34,986 nt of DNA from Desulfobacula sp964636495. Its GTDB lineage: Bacteria; Desulfobacterota; Desulfobacteria; Desulfobacterales; Desulfobacteraceae. The stretch lies in NCBI GenBank assembly GCA_964636495.1, contig CAZWSL010000036.1, positions 1 to 34,986 of the forward strand, written 5' to 3'. The notes below the pieces were generated by a model. The model was not told the DNA's origin. It searched no databases and saw only the letters and a program-made list of their open reading frames with translations. The translations under genes were made by a program, and so were the position numbers. Positions 16,466 through 23,873 of the stretch are shown piece by piece. The first letter of the stretch is position 1, and each line of letters begins with the position of its first letter.

Positions 16466-16499
16466 ACCCTTCCTGGAGTTGCAAGCAGGAAGGGTTTTT
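16466..16499 (+). terminator. Strong rho-independent terminator after pilin 1
   Basis: ACCCTTCCTG (16466-16475) pairs perfectly with CAGGAAGGGT (16486-16495) over a ten-base loop, followed by a T-run. The ten-base G+C-containing stem makes this the clearest terminator in the window. It would stop most transcription before the second pilin gene. Confidence 0.92.
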
Positions 16500-16562
16500 A
16501 CTTATCGGGCAGCCATGGTGATAATTCTTCAGTAATTTAATAAAAATTGTCAAGGATCTGTC

Positions 16563-16943
16563 ATGAAAATATTTAAATGCAAGAGAGGTTTTACACTGAT
16601 TGAACTGATGATTGTTGTTGCCATCATCGGTGTTCTGGCAGCCATAGCAATTCCAAATTTTTTAAATTATCAATGCCGGGCAAAGCAGTCTGAAGCAAAA
16701 TCAAGTCTTGGAGCTATCAGAACTCAGATGACGACATATAAGATTGAACATGATACCTATAATGCAACTCTTGGTGAAATTGGTTTTTCAAGAGTCGGCA
16801 ATACAAGATATACAATTACTATTGAAAATGCCACGACAAGTAATTTTGATGCAATTGCCACTGCAGTGATAGATGGCAATACCGATAACTGGAGCATTAC
16901 TGAAAATACTACTTTAACTAATAACACCAATGCATGCCGATAG
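16563..16943 (+). CDS. Type IV pilin, copy 2 (paralogue)
   Basis: The 126-residue prepilin is close to copy 1 through the first 60 residues: leader ending in G9, then FTLIELMIVVAIIGVLAAIA and NFLNYQCRAKQSEAKSSLG. The C-terminal half is more divergent. The mature chain again has two cysteines, C38 and C125, at equivalent places; C6 is in the leader. AAGGA lies seven bases before ATG 16563. No sigma-54 site precedes it and the pilin 1 terminator lies between, so expression is probably separate or much lower. It may be a minor or alternative pilin that arose by tandem duplication. Confidence 0.93.
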   Translation: MKIFKCKRGFTLIELMIVVAIIGVLAAIAIPNFLNYQCRAKQSEAKSSLGAIRTQMTTYKIEHDTYNATLGEIGFSRVGNTRYTITIENATTSNFDAIATAVIDGNTDNWSITENTTLTNNTNACR

Positions 16944-16979
16944 AAGGTAAGCTTCCTGAACAACTGTCAACATGACTGT

Positions 16980-17023
16980 AAAACCCTTTTTGGAAATATA
17001 ACCATAAAGGGTTTTGAATTTTT
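16980..17023 (+). terminator. Terminator after pilin 2
   Basis: AAAACCCTTT (16980-16989) pairs with AAAGGGTTTT (17006-17015) over a 16-base loop, followed by GAATTTTT. The stem is ten base pairs but AT-rich outside its three G-C pairs. Confidence 0.7.
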
Positions 17024-17082
17024 ATAATCATGAAATCATTTTTAAAATTGACTGAAATATATAATGGAATAAAGCCAAATTA

Positions 17083-19179
17083 ATGGAAAAAAGTGAGACA
17101 GTGTTGCAGTATTGTATTAACTGGAGAAGTTTCCTGCTGCTGGGATTACTTGTCCTGGTATGTTATGGAAATACCTTTAACGCTTACTGGCACCTGGATG
17201 ATTTTCACAATATAAACAATAATCCGGCTATCCATGCTGAAGACCTGTTTCCTGAATCAATTTATAATGCTGCTTTTGGGACAGAAGCTTCGGGCATGCT
17301 CTTTTTCCGACCGGTGTCCTATCTCAGCTTTGCCCTGAACTGGTATTTCGGTAAAACCGATGTTACTGGTTATCATATCGTAAATATCACCATTCATATA
17401 TTAACAGCCATTTTTCTGTATATAACCATACTTGCTCTTTTTGATTCACCAAATCTTGAAGGAAAATATAGAGGAAGCGAGCATTTTATTGCTCTCCTGG
17501 CAGCTTCTCTATGGGCTGTTAATCCTATCCAGATACAGGCTGTGACCTATATTGTGCAGCGAATGGCTTCCATGGCTGCAATGTTTTATATCTTTGGCAT
17601 ATATCTCTATATAAAAGCCAGAACCAGCAGAACATCAAAAAGAAGAGCACTCTATCTGGCAGGTGTTCTGTTTGCCTTTCTGCTGGCAGTAGGAACTAAG
17701 GAAAATTCACTTCTGCTGCCGGTTTCTCTTTTTTTTCTTGAGATGATTTTTTTCAGAGATATGTCTGATATCACAACCAGGAACAGATTTTTATACTTTG
17801 GACTGGCCCTTGTTGTGATCACTATTGCTTTAGGTATACTTCTATTTATGCATGGCGGAGTAATCGTAAAATATGAAACCCGCACTTTTTCTTTTCTTGA
17901 GCGTGTGTTAACACAACCCCGTATTATTATTTTTTATATATCCCAGATTTTTTATCCCATAGCTGACAGGTTTTCCATTGATCATGATGTAATTATCTCA
18001 AAAGGTCTGTTTAATCCATGGACAACACTGCCTTCAATAATATCAATTCTTTTTCTTATTCTGCTGGCTTTCTGGCAGATCATTAAAAACCCCCTGGTCT
18101 CTTTTGCAATTTTATTTTTTTTCCTGAACCATGTGGTTGAATCTTCTGTGATTCCCCTGGAACTGATATTTGAACACCGCAACTACCTGCCTTCCATGTT
18201 CCTTTTTTTACCCATTGCAGCAGGGGTGAAATGGACAATTGATTACTATTCAAATAGAAAAAAAGGAATGGCTCTGACGCTGATATGTTTTACTTCACTT
18301 CTGATAATGATACTGGGTATGGGAACATACACCCGAAATATGGTCTGGGTTGATGAAAAAACGTTGTGGCAGGATGCAGTGAAGAAAGCTCCGGGCAGGG
18401 CAAGACCATATCAGAATCTTGCCAGCAGCTATTATTCAAAAATAAATGAGTTTGACAAGGCTCTGGAACTATATGAGAAAGCAGCCTCCCTTAAAGGAGA
18501 TAGAGTAAATGGTTCTGAATCGCTCTCCCTGCTGAATATGGCATCCATGTATGCCAGAAAAAAAGAGTATCAAAAAGCATTGGATCTCTATGAGAGAGTA
18601 CTCAGCCTTGTCACGGACAAAAGAAAAACATATCATGATATGGTAATAACCCTGGTGCATGAAGGTATGCTGGAAAAAGCGCTGGAAAATATGAATAAAC
18701 TGCTTGAGGATCATGCTGATTCCGTCAGATATCTGAATCTCAAGGCCTTTATTTTATTGAAACTGAATAAACCTGAAGAAGCAATGGTCTGCCTTAAAAA
18801 AATAGCACAGACAATTCCAGGTGATGAACAGTTTTTTCTGAATATGGGGAAGGCCAAGAACATGATAGGAAAATATCAGGCAGCAGAATACTATTTTACC
18901 CGTGTTCCTGAAAAGTCTTCTAACAGATTAATGGCTTTTTTTCTTTTAGTTGAAAACAGTCTCTATTTAGAAGATAATAAACGTGCAGATATGTACGTTA
19001 GAAAAATGATGTCGCAGTTCAGCAGTGAAACAATAATCACTTTAATGAAAAGATTTAATACCCCTGAAGGAAACATGTTGTGGCCAATTTCAACAAATAT
19101 GGTAGCACCGGTTATTGCCGCAACAATGAGGAAAAAATCTGATATCGTCTTAAATCTGGGAAAGGCAGATGGCAGCTGA
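17083..19179 (+). CDS. Multi-pass GT-C-like membrane protein with TPR repeats
   Basis: The 698-residue protein has about ten membrane helices (residues 14 to about 425) followed by a soluble TPR region (about 445-640). Examples of the repeat are NLASSYYSKINEFDKALELY and NMASMYARKKEYQKALDLYE. Early in the first extracytoplasmic loop is W-H-L-D39-D40-F-H-N. An acidic pair at this point is the catalytic signature of GT-C glycosyltransferases such as protein O-mannosyltransferases and TMTC proteins. The layout (helices then TPR) also matches TMTC. Next to two Ser/Thr-rich pilins, a role in pilin O-glycosylation is a reasonable inference but unproven. The 3' end overlaps the VKOR-DsbA gene by 11 bases. 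Confidence 0.8.
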   Translation: MEKSETVLQYCINWRSFLLLGLLVLVCYGNTFNAYWHLDDFHNINNNPAIHAEDLFPESIYNAAFGTEASGMLFFRPVSYLSFALNWYFGKTDVTGYHIVNITIHILTAIFLYITILALFDSPNLEGKYRGSEHFIALLAASLWAVNPIQIQAVTYIVQRMASMAAMFYIFGIYLYIKARTSRTSKRRALYLAGVLFAFLLAVGTKENSLLLPVSLFFLEMIFFRDMSDITTRNRFLYFGLALVVITIALGILLFMHGGVIVKYETRTFSFLERVLTQPRIIIFYISQIFYPIADRFSIDHDVIISKGLFNPWTTLPSIISILFLILLAFWQIIKNPLVSFAILFFFLNHVVESSVIPLELIFEHRNYLPSMFLFLPIAAGVKWTIDYYSNRKKGMALTLICFTSLLIMILGMGTYTRNMVWVDEKTLWQDAVKKAPGRARPYQNLASSYYSKINEFDKALELYEKAASLKGDRVNGSESLSLLNMASMYARKKEYQKALDLYERVLSLVTDKRKTYHDMVITLVHEGMLEKALENMNKLLEDHADSVRYLNLKAFILLKLNKPEEAMVCLKKIAQTIPGDEQFFLNMGKAKNMIGKYQAAEYYFTRVPEKSSNRLMAFFLLVENSLYLEDNKRADMYVRKMMSQFSSETIITLMKRFNTPEGNMLWPISTNMVAPVIAATMRKKSDIVLNLGKADGS

Positions 19180-20332
19180 GAGAACAAAAGCACTTCCTTT
19201 TTCCCTCTATTTCTGGAGTGTGGCAGTTCTTTGCATATCCGGGCTGGTCAATTCAGTATATCTATCTTTTTCACATTTCCGTGTTCACACAGATATAATG
19301 TATGCCAGTTTTTGTGCGGTATCAAAATCAATCAACTGTGATATAGTTTCACAGAGTTCCTTATCAATATTTTTTGATGTACCGGTTCCAGTGTGGGGTG
19401 TGGTGGGGTACTCTTTTTTTCTCCTCCTGCTTGTTTCCATAAAGACCGGAAAAGCAGGTTACGATAGGATCTGGTCTTTACTTATTCTAACGTCAATCTG
19501 TTTTAGCATATGCAGTATTATTCTGGCTTATATTCTAAGATATCATATCAGGGTTTACTGCATAATGTGTATGCTGAGTTATGGCATTAATTTTCTGCTT
19601 CTTTACCTTACATGGATTGTGAGGCGAAGATTTGCTGCTCAGGGATTTCTAAAAGATGTCAGAGAAGATATATCCTTTTTATGGCAGAATAAAAAACAAA
19701 ATAGTTATCTGTTTGTTCCTTTTGTGATTTTTATCGTGTTCATGCTCCTGTTTTTCCCCCGGTACTGGAGTTTTGAAATGCCTCCTGTTTCATCAGATAT
19801 AACAACTGGTATAACTGAGGATGGAAGCCCGTGGATAGGTGCAGAAAATCCTGAACTGGTGATTACTGAATTTACAGATTACATGTGTTTCCAGTGCAAA
19901 AAAACGCATTTTTTTCTAAGGAAAATCATATCACAATATCCCCGGAAAATCAGACTGGTGCACAAACATTTTCCTATGGACAAAGAATTTAATCCCATTG
20001 TCACCACTTCACTTCATGAGGGTTCCGGTAAACTGGCAATTGCTGCTGTTTATGCAATTCATGAGGATAAATTCTGGGAGATGAATGATCTGCTGTATGA
20101 TATTCCAAAAGGCAGCAAAAAAATTGATGTAGAAACACTGGCAGCAAAAAGTGGTGTTAATCCGGAGTGGCTGGCAGCCGCTACAAGGATAAGAAGTATT
20201 CGCAACAAAATAAAATATGATATTGCACAGGGTCTGGAACTGGGAATCGAAGGAACCCCTTCTTATGAGATTAACGGGGAAGTATATCAGGGCAGAATTC
20301 CTGTAGAAGTGATTGAAAAAGCATTGGAATAA
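19169..20332 (+). CDS. VKOR-DsbA fusion, disulfide-forming membrane enzyme
   Basis: The N-terminal half (about 10-155) is a vitamin K epoxide reductase-type membrane domain: loop cysteines C49 and C57 (FCAVSKSINCDIV) and active-site C131-I-M-C134. VKOR passes electrons to quinone, replacing DsbB. After another helix (about 180-196) comes a periplasmic DsbA-like thioredoxin domain with C240-F-Q-C243 and the cis-Pro segment GTPSYEING near the end. One polypeptide would therefore both oxidise substrates and reoxidise itself. The gene overlaps the GT-C/TPR gene by 11 bases and lies in the pilin region, so the two-cysteine pilins are its likely substrates. All key cysteines are present. Confidence 0.93.
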   Translation: MAAERTKALPFSLYFWSVAVLCISGLVNSVYLSFSHFRVHTDIMYASFCAVSKSINCDIVSQSSLSIFFDVPVPVWGVVGYSFFLLLLVSIKTGKAGYDRIWSLLILTSICFSICSIILAYILRYHIRVYCIMCMLSYGINFLLLYLTWIVRRRFAAQGFLKDVREDISFLWQNKKQNSYLFVPFVIFIVFMLLFFPRYWSFEMPPVSSDITTGITEDGSPWIGAENPELVITEFTDYMCFQCKKTHFFLRKIISQYPRKIRLVHKHFPMDKEFNPIVTTSLHEGSGKLAIAAVYAIHEDKFWEMNDLLYDIPKGSKKIDVETLAAKSGVNPEWLAAATRIRSIRNKIKYDIAQGLELGIEGTPSYEINGEVYQGRIPVEVIEKALE

Positions 20333-20369
20333 TTCAATGCAATACCTGTAAATAGAGGATAAGTGATAA

Positions 20370-21791
20370 ATGAAAATAGCATTCATTCTGAAAGATAGTG
20401 AGATAGCAGAACCATTGGGAATAATGTATCTTTCAAGCCTTTTGAAATCAGATAATCACCAGGTGAAACTGTTTATAACAACAAAGAGGGAGTGGTTTAA
20501 AGAGTTAAAGGCATATGGACCGGGAATTGTTGCTTATTCTGTGATTTCAGGCAGCCAGACTGATTATTATAAAATCAATAATCGCATCAAAAAAGAGATT
20601 GAAACATTTTCATTGTTTGGAGGACCTCATACAACATTTTTTCCTGAGACCATAGAGGAGAAAAATGTTGATGCTGTCTGTATTGGAGAAGGTGCATATC
20701 CGATACTGGAATTGGCAGCAAATCTTGAAAATGGATCAGATATTACAAAAATACGGAATTTATGGGTTAAAAAGAATGGCGCGATCACAAAAAATCGTGT
20801 CAGGCCGTTAATTGAAAATTTAGATGAGCTCCCTTTTCCGGACAGAGAACTTGTTTATCGTGCAGATAAATATTTGCGGGAAAATAAACTGAAACGATTT
20901 ATCAGTAACAGAGGCTGTCCATTTAAATGCACATACTGCTTTAACAGAGCATATAAAAAAATTTATAAGGGAAATAAAATTTTCCACTGGAGAAGTGTAG
21001 ACAATATCATCAATGAAATTGTTGAAGTAAAGAATAAGTATCCTCTGGAAATCGTCAGATTTGTAGATGATATATTTATACTTCCTCCAATCAAGTGGCT
21101 TGAAGAGTTTGCCAAAGAGTATAAAAAAAGGGTGAATCTGCCCTTTGTATGTAATATACAGGTTAAAGTAGTCACAGAACAGAAAATCAAGCTTTTGAAA
21201 GATGCCGGATGCATGTCTGTATATATGGCAATAGAATCTGGAAATGATCGAATCAGAAAAGAGCTTCTGGACAGAGATATGACTAAAACGGAGATTATTG
21301 AAGCCTTTCACCTTGTACATAAATATGGGATTGCCATTGGTGCTGAAAATATTCTGGGTCTGCCTGAAAGCTCTTTTGAAAAAGATATGGAAACATTAAA
21401 GCTGAATGCTGAATGTAAAGTTGACAATGCCATTGCCACTGTATTCCAGCCCTATCCAAAGACAAAACTTGGCAGATATGCCGTGGAAAAAGGATATTTT
21501 AACGGTGATTTTGATGCTCTGGATAAAAGCTATTTTAAAGGTTCTGTTCTCACTTGTTTTACAGAGAAGGAAAAACGAAAGATTGAAAATCTTCATAAGT
21601 TTTTTGGACTGGCAGTTAATTACCCATCACTGCTGCCACTTATTAAAATAATTGTTTTATTGCCTCCAAATAGATTATATCAACTTTTTTACAGGCTCTG
21701 GGACAGTTATCGGAAGAGAAGAAAAATATTTAATATTCCATACTCTATAAATGACTATTTTTCTGCAGTCATAAGGGTACTGCGGTACTAA
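20370..21791 (+). CDS. B12-binding radical SAM protein
   Basis: The 473 residues start with a cobalamin-binding-like Rossmann domain (about 1-130; GIMYLSSLLK, GGPHTTFFPE, VDAVCIGEGAYP). A radical SAM domain follows with C183-PFK-C187-TY-C190 for the 4Fe-4S cluster. The canonical D-x-H-x-x-G cobalamin motif is not obvious in the N-domain, so B12 may be bound without a His ligand. Such enzymes methylate or rearrange unactivated carbons in lipids, peptides or cofactors. The substrate is unknown. The ribosome site AGAGGA precedes ATG 20370. It converges on the minus-strand operon below, which encodes another enzyme of the same class. Confidence 0.85.
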   Translation: MKIAFILKDSEIAEPLGIMYLSSLLKSDNHQVKLFITTKREWFKELKAYGPGIVAYSVISGSQTDYYKINNRIKKEIETFSLFGGPHTTFFPETIEEKNVDAVCIGEGAYPILELAANLENGSDITKIRNLWVKKNGAITKNRVRPLIENLDELPFPDRELVYRADKYLRENKLKRFISNRGCPFKCTYCFNRAYKKIYKGNKIFHWRSVDNIINEIVEVKNKYPLEIVRFVDDIFILPPIKWLEEFAKEYKKRVNLPFVCNIQVKVVTEQKIKLLKDAGCMSVYMAIESGNDRIRKELLDRDMTKTEIIEAFHLVHKYGIAIGAENILGLPESSFEKDMETLKLNAECKVDNAIATVFQPYPKTKLGRYAVEKGYFNGDFDALDKSYFKGSVLTCFTEKEKRKIENLHKFFGLAVNYPSLLPLIKIIVLLPPNRLYQLFYRLWDSYRKRRKIFNIPYSINDYFSAVIRVLRY

Positions 21792-21815
21792 TTTTAAAGT
21801 GCCAGGTTTAAATTG

Positions 21816-22718
21816 TTAATGCAGATGGATGGTCTTGTTCTGCTTTCCTGCCTGATTCCATATATAAGATATGAAAAAACATATGGTTTCTCCGGCTATC
21901 CACCAGATCCGGGAAATTACGGCTATAAAAGCTGAAAAATAGGGTGGCAGGCATAAGTTCAGAAGAAGCACTATACTTATTTCTCTGACACCAAAACCGC
22001 CCGGCATAAAGAAAACCGCTATTCCGATTATCCATGATATTACGAATATACCTGTAAACATAGGAAGTAAACCGGGTTCAATATTAACAAAACTTTTTAT
22101 CAGCAGCCAGAAACTGATGCCTATCCCCAGCCAGAATATTATAAGATATATTAACGGTTTGATTATAGAAAAATAATTGTAGTGAAAGTCAAGGTCATAT
22201 TTTTTGAAATAGTCAGGTATGATTTTAATGAAGATGTTAAGTATTTTTGGATGCAGGAAAATTGACAGACAAATAAAAATCAGTAAACCGGATGGTAGTA
22301 AATATCTTTTATTGATTATATCCGGCAGATCATATGAGTTAAACCATGGAAGAGATACAAGTGAGACAAATATTCCACTTAAAAAAACCATAATAGTTTC
22401 CAGTAATACACTTTTTGTGGCATCTGCTGTGTTCATCCCCTCTTTTTTATATAGATATACACGTCCTACATATCCCCAGATTCCTCCTGGCAGGTATTTA
22501 ACAAATTGTGAGTAAAAAATAATAACACTGATTTTTTTTAATGTGATATCATAATTTAACAATTTTACTATATGTTTTAATGCAACCGGCAGGATAAAGA
22601 GTGATAACAGCAGAGAGAGTGTGGAGAGGGCAAAATAAAACCAGTTGGTTTCATATTTAAATGTAGTGATCTTGCTCCAGTTTTCATGGATATAAGAAAA
22701 AAAGAAGTAAATTATCAA
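21816..22718 (-). CDS. Flippase-like / LPG-synthase transmembrane domain protein (UPF0104)
   Basis: A membrane protein of 300 or slightly more residues with 7-8 helices. KYLPGGIWGYVGRVYLYKKEG (about 73-93) and MPGGFGVREISI (about 251) are the two signatures of the lysylphosphatidylglycerol-synthase membrane region and AglD-like proteins, thought to move lipid-linked molecules across the membrane. The start is a problem. TTG 22718 has no ribosome site and would cut helix 1 short. The frame stays open back to the stop of the preceding gene (22787-22785), encoding a basic KKNIKRILKSII lead-in. ATT at 22772-22770, seven bases after AAAAAGG, may be the real start. It is the last gene of the four-gene minus-strand operon. 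Confidence 0.75.
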   Translation of the reverse strand: MIIYFFFSYIHENWSKITTFKYETNWFYFALSTLSLLLSLFILPVALKHIVKLLNYDITLKKISVIIFYSQFVKYLPGGIWGYVGRVYLYKKEGMNTADATKSVLLETIMVFLSGIFVSLVSLPWFNSYDLPDIINKRYLLPSGLLIFICLSIFLHPKILNIFIKIIPDYFKKYDLDFHYNYFSIIKPLIYLIIFWLGIGISFWLLIKSFVNIEPGLLPMFTGIFVISWIIGIAVFFMPGGFGVREISIVLLLNLCLPPYFSAFIAVISRIWWIAGETICFFISYIWNQAGKQNKTIHLH

Positions 22719-22784
22719 CAGCAGGATGATAGATTTTAAAATTCTTTTTATATTTTTTTTGCTTGATAGAATATGAAAGCCTTT

Positions 22785-23834
22785 TTAGTTTTTTTTAATT
22801 CCAGTGATGCCAACAGGGATTTCTGATAAGGTAATATCTGTATAGCCCATATCAGAAAACCATTTTTCAGCTTCTTCATTGGTTGCACTGTTCTGATGTT
22901 CAGAAGAGAGCCAGTTGAAAATCATATGAGCCCTTTCATTCCAGTCTATTTTTCTTAATTTTATACCACTCCATTTCCATGCTATTACTAAAAAAGGTGT
23001 TAACAGATAACTGATAATATAGTTTGCTTTTAAGGGAAGTAAGAGTGTAATCTTCCTGAGTATAACATTGAAAAGTTCAAATAAAAGTGTCATTTTGCCG
23101 TATACAGTTATAGATAAAGCTCCTCCGGTTTTAATAACTGCAGTTAATTCAAGCAGACATTTCTGAATATCAGGTACATAATGCATGACCCCCTTGCTGT
23201 AAACATAATCAAAGTAAGATTCTCTGAATGGAAGATGCATAAGATCTCCCTGTATAATATGAACATTGGTATTTGTTCTATTCAAGAGGTATGCTTCTTC
23301 AACTCCAGCACTGAAATCAATGCCAATTACTTCCCTTGCATACTCGCTTACACTCTTTGTGATCCTTCCAATACCACAACCGGCATCCAGAACTGTCCTG
23401 TTCCTGAAGACATCTGGTGAAATGCTCACTCTTTCTGTAAGATCATTGAATTCTTCTTCAGTTGAGTGGCCATAAATTTTCTCTTTGTATGTGAATACAT
23501 TCCATTCAACGTCAAATGTTTTTTTTGTTCTCTGTTCAACTGCTGAACGCTTCAGCAGTACAGGAACAGCTTTTGCAACCGGGAATTTATGCTGATTGGA
23601 ACATGACAGTTCTCCTTCAATAATCTCATTGCTGTAACAGGTTCTGCAGTTAGAATATGCTTCAGCTTGTAATTCAGGGGATGTGATTGTTTTGGAAATC
23701 AGCCCACAGTATTGTTGGCAGCCTGGCAGATCACATCTATCCACGGTCTGGCGTTTTTTCCGTGAAAATATCTTTACCTTTAAAGGATGTTTGCAAATCG
23801 GACAGACTATGAAATCGAGTACACGCAATATCAA
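22785..23834 (-). CDS. SAM-dependent methyltransferase with N-terminal Cys-rich zinc domain
   Basis: The 349-residue protein begins with a Trm112-like segment (C11-P-I-C14) and further cysteines (C34, C39, C43, C63, C66, C78), probably binding zinc. A class I methyltransferase follows: motif I is VLDAGCGIGR (148-157), then VIGIDFS and LPFRESYFDYVYSKGVMHYV. A hydrophobic stretch near 250-285 suggests a membrane-associated or lipid-linked substrate. The start is TTG 23834, with GGAG eleven bases upstream; no ATG or GTG fits the frame. It lies between the radical SAM fusion and the flippase-like gene. The substrate is unknown. Confidence 0.82.
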   Translation of the reverse strand: MILRVLDFIVCPICKHPLKVKIFSRKKRQTVDRCDLPGCQQYCGLISKTITSPELQAEAYSNCRTCYSNEIIEGELSCSNQHKFPVAKAVPVLLKRSAVEQRTKKTFDVEWNVFTYKEKIYGHSTEEEFNDLTERVSISPDVFRNRTVLDAGCGIGRITKSVSEYAREVIGIDFSAGVEEAYLLNRTNTNVHIIQGDLMHLPFRESYFDYVYSKGVMHYVPDIQKCLLELTAVIKTGGALSITVYGKMTLLFELFNVILRKITLLLPLKANYIISYLLTPFLVIAWKWSGIKLRKIDWNERAHMIFNWLSSEHQNSATNEEAEKWFSDMGYTDITLSEIPVGITGIKKN

Positions 23835-23873
23835 GTTGTTTAATTCTCCATGAAAATCATTCTATAGATCGTA

